NCBI GenBank assembly: GCA_045533555.1
Contig: JAZSHZ010000194.1
Span: forward strand, 1-17,028
From: SIG480 sp045533555
Lineage (GTDB): Bacteria > Bacillota > Clostridia > Oscillospirales > JAAYXM01
DNA: 17,028 nucleotides
Reading direction: 5' to 3'
Part shown: piece after piece, positions 1 through 7,240 of the stretch
How the letters are laid out: every line of letters begins with the position of its first letter
How positions within the stretch are numbered: the first letter of the stretch is position 1
The notes under the pieces: generated by a model
Database searches by the model: none
What the model was told of the DNA's origin: nothing
The model's input: the letters and a program-made list of their open reading frames with translations, nothing else
Position numbers and translations under genes: made by a program

Positions 1-1
1 C

Positions 2-136
2 CTTTCCGACGGTTCATATGAATACGGATATATGCAGCTTATGCTAAAGCACTGGCTTCGCGGTGCGGTTTCGGAGCAGACAATAAAGGGAATTGCGGAA
101 AGCGTGGAGGCGGAGCTTGCAAAGCTGTATAAATAA
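2..136 (+). CDS. 3' end of an unidentified protein (partial)
   Basis: An open frame enters from the left edge and ends at TAA 134-136, giving the last 44 residues of a protein. The visible tail contains a Tyr/Gly-rich start (SYEYGYMQLM) and an amphipathic helix rich in Glu, Ala and Lys, ending LAKLYK. There is no signal peptide, membrane segment or catalytic motif in the visible part, and I do not recognise the family. The permease gene starts 21 bases after the stop, so the two are probably co-transcribed and may share a pathway (inference). Codon use matches the permease gene. The frame is well supported by uninterrupted reading and the tight junction, but function is unknown. Confidence 0.6.
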   Translation, partial: LSDGSYEYGYMQLMLKHWLRGAVSEQTIKGIAESVEAELAKLYK

Positions 137-157
137 AAATCAAAAGGGGAAAGAGTT

Positions 158-1504
158 ATGTCAGTTATTTCACTTTGCGGAATCGTCCTCGGCTTGGTTC
201 TTCTCATCTACCTTGCCTATAAGGGACATTCAATCATCTGGGTTGCGCCCGTTTGCGCCGTTATCGTCGCCATTTTCGGAGGACTCAGCATTCTTGATGC
301 CTATATGGGCGATTATATCAAGGGTACTGCGGAATATATCATTTCGTGGTTTCCCGCATTCTTCCTTGGCGCGGTCTACGGTAAGCTTATGGATATGACG
401 GGCTCTGCGCGCTCTCTTGCGAATAAACTCGTCTCGATTATCGGACCGTCGTTCGCGGTTCTCGCGGTAGTTCTTCCGTGCCTTCTTATGACGTATGGCG
501 GAATATCTCTCTTCGTCGTTGTTTTCGTCATCTATCCGATGGGCTATGCAATATATCGTGCGGCAAACCTTCCGAGAACACTTCTTCCTGGCGCAATCGC
601 ATTCGGTGCATTCGGAATAACGATGACTGCAATCCCGGGAACTCCGCAGATTCAGAACATTATCCCGACGAATTACTACGGAACAACCGCAACAGCGGCG
701 CCGCTTATGGGTATCATCGCGGCAATTCTCATCGCGGTTCCGGGATATCTCTATCTCGAATGGCGTTGCCGTCAGGCGCGCAAGAAGGGGCTTGGCTTCG
801 TCGAAGACCCGAAATTCGTTGAAGACAACAATGCAGATAAGAATCTTCCTTCCTGGCATTGGCTCTGCGGTCTCATTCCGCTCATAGTCGTCGTTCTTAT
901 GCTCAATGTCCTTCCGAACATCCTCAAAAATGCGGGCATTGCGGAATGGAACGCAAATCAGTCTATCGTCGTTGCCCTCATCGGCGGCATCGTCGTCACG
1001 TGCCTTATGAACATAAAGCAGTTCAAGGTTCTTCTTCCTGCGATAAACAAGGGTGCGGACGGTTCTCTCACCGCAATTATGAACACGGCTTGCGCAGTCG
1101 GCTTCGGCTCCGTTGTCAAGATAGTTCCGGGCTTTGCGCTTCTTAAGAATGCAATGCTCAATATGCCGGGAAGTATTCTCTTCTCCGAGGCGGTTGCCGT
1201 CAATGTCCTTGCAGGTGCGACGGGCTCTGCATCGGGTGGTATGTCGATTGCACTCGAGGCGCTTGCTCCGCAGTATCTCCAGAAGGCGATGGAGCTTGGA
1301 ATGAATCCCGAGCTTCTCCACCGAGTTGCGTCTCTCGCATCGGGCGGTCTCGATACATTGCCGCATAACGGCGCGGTTCTTACGCTTCTTGCGGTTTCAA
1401 ACTGCAAGCATAAGGAATCATATATTGATATATGCGTAACCTCGTGCATTATTCCTGTCATAGTCTCCGTCCTTCTCTCGCTCGTTTGGGGAGTCTTCTG
1501 CTGA
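158..1504 (+). CDS. GntP-family permease (organic acid:H+ symporter-like)
   Basis: This 448-residue protein is almost entirely hydrophobic, with about 11-12 predicted membrane segments and a single longer hydrophilic loop near residues 205-230 (RCRQARKKGLGFVEDP). Length and layout fit the GntP family of gluconate/organic acid:proton symporters. Family-like stretches are the small-residue segment with TYGGISLFVVVFVIYPM near 108-124, the IPGTPQIQNIIPTNYYG loop near 162-178, and a Gly/Ala/Ser-rich segment (GATGSASGGMSIALEALAP) near 353-371. The start is set by an AGGGGAAAG ribosome site 6-14 bases upstream. It sits between the partial gene and the ADP-ribosylglycohydrolase gene, with gaps of 21 and 27 bases. 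Family members carry gluconate, glycerate, hydroxy acids or others, so the substrate is not assignable. Confidence 0.85.
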   Translation: MSVISLCGIVLGLVLLIYLAYKGHSIIWVAPVCAVIVAIFGGLSILDAYMGDYIKGTAEYIISWFPAFFLGAVYGKLMDMTGSARSLANKLVSIIGPSFAVLAVVLPCLLMTYGGISLFVVVFVIYPMGYAIYRAANLPRTLLPGAIAFGAFGITMTAIPGTPQIQNIIPTNYYGTTATAAPLMGIIAAILIAVPGYLYLEWRCRQARKKGLGFVEDPKFVEDNNADKNLPSWHWLCGLIPLIVVVLMLNVLPNILKNAGIAEWNANQSIVVALIGGIVVTCLMNIKQFKVLLPAINKGADGSLTAIMNTACAVGFGSVVKIVPGFALLKNAMLNMPGSILFSEAVAVNVLAGATGSASGGMSIALEALAPQYLQKAMELGMNPELLHRVASLASGGLDTLPHNGAVLTLLAVSNCKHKESYIDICVTSCIIPVIVSVLLSLVWGVFC

Positions 1505-1531
1505 TAGAGCATATCGGATTTAATAGAAGAT

Positions 1532-2686
1532 ATGAAAAAAATAAAAATCAAAGAAAGAGAAAAATATCTTGATAAGATACGCGGCTCATTGATCGGCGGA
1601 GCGGCAGGGGATGCGCTCGGATATCCGATTGAATTTATGAGTCGTGAGGAAATTATCGAAAACTTTGGCGATGAGGGAATATGCGGATATTCCCTCATCG
1701 ATGGTATTGCAAGGATATCGGATGATACGCAGATGACACTGTTCACTGCAAACGGGATACTCAATGCAGAGGCGAATCTTAAAGGGCGCGGAAACTCAAG
1801 GAGTCTCATTGCATATATTGCGATAGCATATCTTGATTGGCTCACGACTCAGAATGAACTTTATTCGGAATATTCAAAGCGTGAGAGAAGACGGACAAGG
1901 CCGGTTTCCTGGCTGATGGAAGTGCCGGAGCTTTTCTGTTGTCGGGCACCGGGGATGACATGCCTTTCTGCATTGCGAGCGTTGAAGGTGGACAAAAGAA
2001 TACGCGCATTTGACGACCTGATAAATAACAGCAAGGGGTGCGGCGGTGTTATGCGCGTTGCGCCGCTCGCCTTGCGCTATAATCCGGATTCGAAGGATGC
2101 TCTGCGTTGTCTTGACCGTGACGGAGCAATGACTGCCGCGATTACTCATGGTCACCCTCTCGGATATATTCCTGCAGCGGTGTTGACACACATAATAAAT
2201 ACGAGCGTTTATTCAAAACACTTTGATCTTGCGGGAGCCGTCCGCGAAGCGCTCGTGTATGCAGGGGTACTGTTTGAAAAGGGCAGTCATCTCGAATATC
2301 TGACGGAACTGCTTGAGCGGGCAATCGAGCTTTCACAGAATGACATTAAGGATGCTGAAAACATTGCATCTCTCGGAGGCGGATGGGTGGCTGAAGAAGC
2401 GCTTGCGATTTCCGTATATTGTGCTATGCGATATAAGGATGATTTTTCAAAGGGCATTATTGCCGCCGTCAACCACAGCGGCGACAGCGATTCAACGGGT
2501 GCCATAACGGGAAATATCATTGGGGCGATGGTCGGATTTTCTTCGATAGAGGATAAATGGAAGGAAAAGCTTGAGCTTTCGGAGGTTATCCTCGAAATTG
2601 CCGAAGATCTTTGCTTTGGTGACCTTTTGGGCGATGGAGAAGATTCTGATTGGTATAAAAAGTATGTCACTGCGCATAAAAAGTGA
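1532..2686 (+). CDS. ADP-ribosylglycohydrolase family protein
   Basis: A 384-residue cytoplasmic protein of the DraG/ARH fold, which usually removes ADP-ribose from proteins or small molecules using two magnesium ions. The diagnostic features are present: the N-terminal GGAAGDALGYPIEF block (residues 22-35), the metal-binding S63-D64-D65-T66 motif, a central GCGGVMRVAPLAL block, and the C-terminal H315-S316-G317-D318-S319-D320-S321 metal motif followed by a Gly-rich helix. All expected metal ligands are therefore in place, so the enzyme should be active. The ribosome site is weak (AGAAGA just before the ATG), and the permease gene ends 27 bases upstream, so translation may rely on coupling. 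No ADP-ribosyltransferase partner is visible. Members of this family near transporters may act on nucleoside-like glycosides rather than proteins (inference). Confidence 0.9.
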   Translation: MKKIKIKEREKYLDKIRGSLIGGAAGDALGYPIEFMSREEIIENFGDEGICGYSLIDGIARISDDTQMTLFTANGILNAEANLKGRGNSRSLIAYIAIAYLDWLTTQNELYSEYSKRERRRTRPVSWLMEVPELFCCRAPGMTCLSALRALKVDKRIRAFDDLINNSKGCGGVMRVAPLALRYNPDSKDALRCLDRDGAMTAAITHGHPLGYIPAAVLTHIINTSVYSKHFDLAGAVREALVYAGVLFEKGSHLEYLTELLERAIELSQNDIKDAENIASLGGGWVAEEALAISVYCAMRYKDDFSKGIIAAVNHSGDSDSTGAITGNIIGAMVGFSSIEDKWKEKLELSEVILEIAEDLCFGDLLGDGEDSDWYKKYVTAHKK

Positions 2687-2715
2687 AAAACAGGCGAATA
2701 ATCGTGCTTTTGCTA

Positions 2716-2744
2716 TTGTATAATGCTTGCATTTGTGATATAAT
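2716..2744 (+). promoter_or_regulatory. Predicted promoter of the glycyl-tRNA synthetase gene
   Basis: A TTGTAT -35 element (2716-2721), a 17-base spacer and a consensus TATAAT -10 (2739-2744) with an extended TGA just before it. The predicted start near 2751 leaves a leader of only about 37 bases, too short for a T-box riboswitch, which controls many aminoacyl-tRNA synthetase genes in Firmicutes. Another TATAAT lies at 2719-2724, partly overlapping the -35 element, and is less well supported. Confidence 0.6.
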
Positions 2745-2787
2745 CATTTGATGTGGATAAAATAAATGTTTAAAGGACAGGTGCTAT

Positions 2788-4167
2788 ATGAAAAACAGCG
2801 AAAAGACAATGGAAAAAATCGTTTCTCTCTGTAAGGGCCGCGGCTTTGTATACAGCGGAAGCGAGATTTACGGCGGTCTTGCAAACACTTGGGACTATGG
2901 CCCGCTCGGCGTTGAATTCAAGAACAACGTAAAGCGCGCATGGTGGAAGAAGTTCGTTCAGGAATCTCCCTATAACGTCGGTCTCGACAGCGCGATTCTT
3001 ATGAATCCGCAGGTATGGGTTGCTTCCGGCCACGTTGGCGGCTTCTCCGACCCGCTTATGGACTGCAAGGAGTGCAAAACGCGCCACCGCGCAGATAAGC
3101 TCATCGAGGATACAGGCGTCAATCCCGCAGGTTGGAGCTTTGACGAGATGGCGAAATACATTGCGGACAACAACATCTGCTGCCCTGATTGCGGCAAGTG
3201 CAACTTCACGGATATTCGCAAGTTCAACCTTATGTTCAAGACATTCCAGGGCGTTACCGAGGATGCAAAGAACGAGCTCTATCTCCGCCCGGAGACAGCT
3301 CAGGGTATCTTTGTTGACTTCAAGAACATCGCAAGAACGACAAGAAAGAAGATGCCGTTCGGCGTTTGCCAGGTAGGGAAGGCCTTCAGAAACGAGATCA
3401 CTCCCGGAAACTTCCCGTTCAGAACGCGTGAGTTCGAGCAGATGGAGCTTGAGTTCTTCTGCCGCCCGGGAACAGACCTTGACTGGTTCAAGTTCTGGAA
3501 GGATTATTGCGAAAACTTCCTCCTCTCTCTCGGCATTGCATCCGAGAACATCAAGCTCCGTGACCACGAGCAGGAAGAGCTTTCCCACTATTCAAACGCA
3601 ACAACCGATATCGAGTTCCTCTTCCCGTTCGGCTGGGGCGAGCTCTGGGGCATTGCTGACAGAACAGACTTTGACCTCACCGCTCATCAGACTCATTCCG
3701 GCGAGAGCATGGAATTCTTCGATGCGGAGACAAATGAGAAGTATGTTCCCTATGTTGTCGAGCCGTCTCTCGGTTGCGACCGCGTAGCTCTCGCATTCCT
3801 CTGCGAAGCATATGACGAAGAAGTTGTCGATGCAGAGAAGAATGACGTCCGCGTTGTTCTTCGCCTCCATCCGTATCTTGCGCCGTTCAAGGCTGCAATC
3901 CTTCCGCTTTCCAAGAAGCTTTCCGAGAAGGCAGGTGAGGTTTATGCAAACCTCTCCAAGAAGTTTATGCTTGACTTTGATGATGCAGGTTCAATCGGCA
4001 AGCGCTATCGCCGTCAGGATGAAATCGGAACACCGATATGCATCACCTATGACTTCGAAAGCGAAGAAGACGGCTGCGTAACAGTTCGTGACCGCGATAC
4101 GATGCAGCAGGAGAGAATCAAGATTGAAGATCTCGCAGCATACATCGAAAAGAAAATCGAATTCTAA
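2788..4167 (+). CDS. glyS: Glycyl-tRNA synthetase, single-chain (alpha2) type
   Basis: A 459-residue class II aminoacyl-tRNA synthetase that charges tRNA-Gly with glycine using ATP in the cytoplasm. It is the single-chain homodimeric form also found in archaea and eukaryotes, not the GlyQ/GlyS tetramer. The N-terminal catalytic block contains IYGGLANTWDYGPLGVEFKNN. A cysteine-rich insertion (C93/C96 and C131, C132, C135, C138) looks like a zinc site. Motif 2 is F200-R-N-E-I-T-P-G-N-F-P-F-R-T-R-E-F-E-Q-M, and motif 3 is G329-C-D-R-V-A-L. The C-terminal anticodon-binding domain begins near VRVVLRLHPYLAPFKAAILPLS. An AAAGGACAGGTG ribosome site precedes the ATG. It has its own promoter upstream and a strong hairpin right after the stop, so it is transcribed alone. 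The symbol glyQS is also used for this form. Confidence 0.97.
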   Translation: MKNSEKTMEKIVSLCKGRGFVYSGSEIYGGLANTWDYGPLGVEFKNNVKRAWWKKFVQESPYNVGLDSAILMNPQVWVASGHVGGFSDPLMDCKECKTRHRADKLIEDTGVNPAGWSFDEMAKYIADNNICCPDCGKCNFTDIRKFNLMFKTFQGVTEDAKNELYLRPETAQGIFVDFKNIARTTRKKMPFGVCQVGKAFRNEITPGNFPFRTREFEQMELEFFCRPGTDLDWFKFWKDYCENFLLSLGIASENIKLRDHEQEELSHYSNATTDIEFLFPFGWGELWGIADRTDFDLTAHQTHSGESMEFFDAETNEKYVPYVVEPSLGCDRVALAFLCEAYDEEVVDAEKNDVRVVLRLHPYLAPFKAAILPLSKKLSEKAGEVYANLSKKFMLDFDDAGSIGKRYRRQDEIGTPICITYDFESEEDGCVTVRDRDTMQQERIKIEDLAAYIEKKIEF

Positions 4168-4168
4168 T

Positions 4169-4204
4169 AAAAAAGATGCAACCGATTCGGTTGCATCTTT
4201 TTTT
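4169..4204. terminator. Bidirectional intrinsic terminator between glyS and the lipoprotein gene
   Basis: A perfect 10-base stem, GATGCAACCG / CGGTTGCATC (4175-4184 and 4188-4197), closes a 3-base ATT loop. An A-run (4169-4174) precedes it and a T-run (4198-4204) follows, so the structure works as a Rho-independent terminator on either strand. It begins 1 base after the glyS stop and ends 8 bases before the end of the convergent lipoprotein gene. Confidence 0.93.
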
Positions 4205-4212
4205 GTGTCAAA

Positions 4213-4620
4213 TTATTCCGCGTCAAGATTTTTCGGAATCTCATAGCCGTTGACAATTGCGGAGACGAGGTCGAGAACGTTTTCGGGATAATCCTTGCCG
4301 GGATATGCAAAAATCTTTCCGTTCTGCATCGGGAGCTTGATGCTGTTTTCACCGAAAAGCTCGCAGTTTGCTTTTGCCGCGCTTTCGCTCTTTGTGAGAA
4401 CTATCGGAATGCTTGCGATCGTGTTCTTGTCAAAATTGACCTTGACGTTGAATGCCGCGACGACATCGCGGAAGCTTGCATCAACATATGCATCCGAAAC
4501 TTCATATCCCGCCGCCGCAACCTTATCGCGGAGCGCATTGAATTCCTTCGTTCCGCTCGCGCAGGATGCGAGCGAGAGGATGATTGCGAGTGAACAGATG
4601 ATCGAGATAACTTTTTTCAT
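4213..4620 (-). CDS. Small secreted lipoprotein of unknown function
   Basis: A 135-residue protein with a classic lipoprotein signal: basic N-terminus (MKK), a hydrophobic core, then the lipobox L17-A18-S19-C20. Signal peptidase II should cut before Cys20, leaving about 116 residues anchored on the outer face of the membrane. The mature part reads as a small mixed alpha/beta domain, with a YEVSDAYVDASFRDVVAAFNVKV stretch split by short helices and a Cys near ELFGENS. I do not recognise the family. An AAGGAG ribosome site lies about 10 bases before the ATG. It is the last gene of the hflX-yigZ operon, 24 bases after yigZ. It has no obvious link to ribosome rescue, so co-transcription may be incidental. 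Confidence 0.85.
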   Translation of the reverse strand: MKKVISIICSLAIILSLASCASGTKEFNALRDKVAAAGYEVSDAYVDASFRDVVAAFNVKVNFDKNTIASIPIVLTKSESAAKANCELFGENSIKLPMQNGKIFAYPGKDYPENVLDLVSAIVNGYEIPKNLDAE

Positions 4621-4644
4621 TTTGAAAACTCCTTTATATTGATT

Positions 4645-5271
4645 TTATTCTTCAACTGCCATAAACTTGTCTTCGCCGCGCTTTGTGAGGACTCTGCCGT
4701 TTGTCGTGTCGAAAACCTTCGCGGCGAGCATATCAAATTGCTCGGTCGGAACGAGAAACGAAAGCGTTACCTCCGCGCCATAGTCGGTGCCCGTTATTCT
4801 CGCGCCGAGGTCGGGAAGCGCTTTCTGGACAATTTCAAAGAGATTGTAAGGTATAGTCATCTTTCCGTCCGTCCAAAGCCTCATAACTGCAATGCCTGCG
4901 GCATCAAGCGCAATTTTCGCCGCGTGGGAATATGCGCGGACGAGACCGCCTGTTCCGAGAAGAATACCGCCGAAATATCGCGTTACGACGCAACAGAAAT
5001 CAAAGACCTCTTCTTTTCTGAAAACATCGAGAACGGGAAGCCCTGCAGTACCTTGCGGCTCACCGTTGTCGGAATATCGCATTATATTGTTGTTGCGGAT
5101 GGAATAGGCATAGACATTGTGACCTGCGCTCTTGTGCTTTTCGTTTTGCTCCGCAATGAAGGCAAGTGCCTCCTCCTCTGTCGGAGTATAGCGAACAACG
5201 CCGATAAAGCGCGAGCGTTTTTCCGTGAATTCGTCAATCCCATCGTGTGCGGGGATTCTGAAGGATGTCAT
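4645..5271 (-). CDS. yigZ: YigZ/IMPACT family protein
   Basis: A 208-residue cytoplasmic protein of the YigZ/UPF0029 family, related to the N-terminal part of eukaryotic IMPACT, which affects translation control. Its molecular role in bacteria is poorly defined. Signature stretches are FTEKRSRFIGVV near residue 16, GHNVYAYSI near 50, RYSDNGEPQGTAGLPVLDV near 66 and RYFGGILLGTGGLVRAYSHA near 98, all in the N-terminal domain. The C-terminal third (about 135-200) matches the usual ferredoxin-like DUF1949 domain in size and composition. Full length. The start follows hflX by only 4 bases, with a GAGGTG ribosome site that overlaps the hflX stop codon, so translation is probably coupled to hflX. 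Confidence 0.93.
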   Translation of the reverse strand: MTSFRIPAHDGIDEFTEKRSRFIGVVRYTPTEEEALAFIAEQNEKHKSAGHNVYAYSIRNNNIMRYSDNGEPQGTAGLPVLDVFRKEEVFDFCCVVTRYFGGILLGTGGLVRAYSHAAKIALDAAGIAVMRLWTDGKMTIPYNLFEIVQKALPDLGARITGTDYGAEVTLSFLVPTEQFDMLAAKVFDTTNGRVLTKRGEDKFMAVEE

Positions 5272-5275
5272 TTAA

Positions 5276-6538
5276 TCACCTCGAAAGTTCGTTTGTAATA
5301 TAGCCGTAGGTCTTGTCGTCCACAAATGCGGTGACGGAAATGAACTCCGCCTCATATTCGCAGTTTTCGACTTTAGCCTCGCGGTGCAGTATATCAAGCA
5401 GTGCAGATTTTGCATATGGAATTTCAAAAGCAACCCGCCGCGAGATCAGATGAAGCATCTCGCAGATTTTTTTGCGAAGTTCATCAAAGCCGCGTCCCGT
5501 TGTCGCCGAAACGCAGACGGAATCGACATCGTGTTCAAACGGCGATGTGTCGGGAACAAGATCGCATTTATTGAAAACCGTGAGCCTTGGGGTAGCATCT
5601 GCACCGAGATTTTTTATAACCTCTTCAACGACAAGCCCGTGTGCCGCCATTTCGGGGTTCGAAGCATCGACAACGTGGAGAAGCAGGTCTGCATATAAAA
5701 GCTCCTCGAGTGTCGCGCGGAATGCCTTTGTCAGATGATGCGGAAGCTTTCTTATAAAACCGACAGTGTCGGATAGAATCACCTCTGCCGTGTCGCTGAG
5801 TCTGAATTTTCTCGCCGTCGGGTCAAGTGTGTCAAAAAGGCGGTTCGCGGCGTGAATGTCAGAATCGGTGAGTGCATTGAGCAGTGTCGACTTTCCGGCG
5901 TTTGTGTATCCGATGAGAGCAACTGTCGGTATCTCGCGCTTTGTTCTTGCGCGGCGTTGCTCATTTCTGACTCTCATAACCGTTTCAAGCTCGTCTTCAA
6001 TTTTCGCAATGCGGCGTCTTATATGACGTCTGTCGGTCTCAAGCTTTGTTTCACCCGGGCCGCGAGTACCGATTCCTCCACCGAGACGGGAGAGCGCCGC
6101 CGAGCTTCCGACAAGGCGCGGAAGCAGATATTTATACTGAGCAAGCTCGACCTGAAGTCGGCCTTCGCGCGTTTGCGCGCGGCTTGCAAAGATATCGAGG
6201 ATAAGAGTCGAGCGGTCAATGACGCGCACACCGAGAATATCCTCGAGATTCTTCGTCTGCGAGGGCGAGAGCTCATTGTCAAAGACAGCGAGCGTTATTT
6301 CGTTATTTTCGATAAATTCGGCAATCTCGCGGGCCTTTCCGGTTCCTATAAGCGTCTTCGGTTCGGGTGATGAGCGATGCTGTATTACCCTTGCGGCTTC
6401 CTCTCCGCCTGCGGTCATAAGAAGCTCTGAAAGCTCGTCCATCGTGCTGTCCGTAACGGCTTCGTTCTCGGAATATATGTCGGCATCGAGTCCGATGAGA
6501 ATGGCGCGCTCGATAATTTCACTGTGTTGGTTTTCCAT
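5276..6538 (-). CDS. hflX: Ribosome-associated GTPase HflX
   Basis: A 420-residue GTPase of the HflX family, which binds ribosomes and splits stalled or heat-damaged 70S particles. It has an N-terminal domain with TLIGTGKAREIAEFI and NELSPSQTKNLED, a coiled coil with GGGIGTRGPGETKLETDRR, and a GTPase domain. The GTPase motifs are G1 G210-Y-T-N-A-G-K-S-T, G2 FDTLDPTARK, G3 DTVGFIRKLPHHL, G4 FNKCDL and G5 VSATTGRGFDEL. The C-terminal domain ends ITNELSR. I chose the ATG at 6538, preceded by GCGGAGG. A longer in-frame reading to 6580 would place the -10 box inside the gene. It is first in an operon with yigZ and the lipoprotein gene. Confidence 0.97.
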   Translation of the reverse strand: MENQHSEIIERAILIGLDADIYSENEAVTDSTMDELSELLMTAGGEEAARVIQHRSSPEPKTLIGTGKAREIAEFIENNEITLAVFDNELSPSQTKNLEDILGVRVIDRSTLILDIFASRAQTREGRLQVELAQYKYLLPRLVGSSAALSRLGGGIGTRGPGETKLETDRRHIRRRIAKIEDELETVMRVRNEQRRARTKREIPTVALIGYTNAGKSTLLNALTDSDIHAANRLFDTLDPTARKFRLSDTAEVILSDTVGFIRKLPHHLTKAFRATLEELLYADLLLHVVDASNPEMAAHGLVVEEVIKNLGADATPRLTVFNKCDLVPDTSPFEHDVDSVCVSATTGRGFDELRKKICEMLHLISRRVAFEIPYAKSALLDILHREAKVENCEYEAEFISVTAFVDDKTYGYITNELSR

Positions 6539-6568
6539 TGAAACCTCCGCTATATTTATACATCTAAC

Positions 6569-6597
6569 AGTATACAGCAAAATTGCATTTCAATCAA
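6569..6597 (-). promoter_or_regulatory. Predicted hflX operon promoter
   Basis: Read on the minus strand, TTGATT (6592-6597), a 17-base spacer and TATACT (6569-6574) form a good sigma-A type promoter. Transcription would begin near 6562, about 24 bases before the hflX ATG, which supports the short start. Confidence 0.6.
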
Positions 6598-6605
6598 TAT
6601 ATAAT

Positions 6606-6634
6606 TTGCCGAAAGAGTTTGTTTGTGATATAAT
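6606..6634 (+). promoter_or_regulatory. Predicted promoter of the AT-rich membrane-protein gene
   Basis: TTGCCG (6606-6611), a 17-base spacer and TATAAT (6629-6634) with an extended TGA. Its -35 sits 8 bases from the -35 of the minus-strand hflX promoter, so the two are back-to-back. The 13-base core TTTGTGATATAAT is identical to the one before the glycyl-tRNA synthetase gene. Confidence 0.6.
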
Positions 6635-6639
6635 GAAGC

Positions 6640-6774
6640 TGAAGTAAAATGACCAAATCCCCACCGGCATGCCCGAATATCCCTCGGGACATACGAATGC
6701 CCCACTGTGAAATTTTATCCCTAACTTGAGAAGACATATAAAGATTGTCGAATTTTGGCGAAAGGAGAAATCAA
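6640..6774 (+). other. Leader region with nested inverted repeats
   Basis: About 135 bases of likely untranslated leader before the 6775 gene. Three inverted pairs share nearly the same centre: TAAAAT/ATTTTA (6645-6650 and 6712-6717), GGCAT/ATGCC (6666-6670 and 6697-6701) and CCCGA/TCGGG (6672-6676 and 6684-6688). The core is GC-rich although the gene it leads is AT-rich. It could be a structured leader RNA or a piece of a dispersed palindromic repeat. No known riboswitch class is recognised. Confidence 0.4.
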
Positions 6775-7134
6775 ATGAAAAGGTTTGAAAAAATAGTTCG
6801 TGTAGTACATACTGTTTTATGTGCCTTGCATTTGGGATGCTTGTTTTTTGGTTTGATGAAGGCAACTGGTGGAGGAAATGTAGTATATAGAATTTTCAGA
6901 TGGTTCAATTTGCTTGCTATATTTGTTATCCCAATGTTTTTTATGCGAGTGTTTTACTTACAATATATTGTTTTGGGATTAATTGCCATATCCGATATTA
7001 TAATATATGCACACAAGGCTTTAAAAAAGGCTTTTGATAAAAAAACAATAATATATGATGTTGTGTTATGGATAATATCAATAGGTGAATTATTATTTTT
7101 AGAAGAATATTATTTAAATATTCTGTGGTGGTAA
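6775..7134 (+). CDS. Small integral membrane protein, unknown function
   Basis: A 119-residue protein with four probable membrane helices (about 9-28, 44-60, 61-79 and 92-109) separated by very short loops, and a basic segment HKALKKAFDKK before the last helix. I do not recognise the family. The start is the ATG after an AAAGGAGA ribosome site; a TTG 30 bases upstream is in frame but lacks a better site. Codon choice is strongly A/T-ending (TTA, ATA, AAA, TAT), unlike the GC-ending codons of hflX, addB and glyS, suggesting recent transfer or low expression. It may pair with the membrane protein gene that starts 106 bases downstream. Confidence 0.75.
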   Translation: MKRFEKIVRVVHTVLCALHLGCLFFGLMKATGGGNVVYRIFRWFNLLAIFVIPMFFMRVFYLQYIVLGLIAISDIIIYAHKALKKAFDKKTIIYDVVLWIISIGELLFLEEYYLNILWW

Positions 7135-7240
7135 ATAATACTTTTTTGTTCCTAACACGATATGAAGAATTAATAAAAAACGTGGCATCCAGATTATACA
7201 GTCTTTATAGTAAAGTTTGACGGAAAGGAGCAAGCTGATA

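Noticed and set aside
230..1366. A 378-codon minus-strand open frame opposite the permease gene
   Set aside because: It is Arg/Cys-rich with no ribosome site and runs fully antisense to a clear membrane protein, so it is a composition shadow.
2687..2787. A T-box or other riboswitch before the glycyl-tRNA synthetase gene
   Set aside because: The intergenic space is about 100 bases and the predicted leader about 37, too short; no T-box sequence or hairpin is visible.
6590..6865. A minus-strand frame crossing the 6.6 kb promoter region and the start of the 6775 gene
   Set aside because: It has no ribosome site or recognisable domain and overlaps a better supported plus-strand gene and leader.
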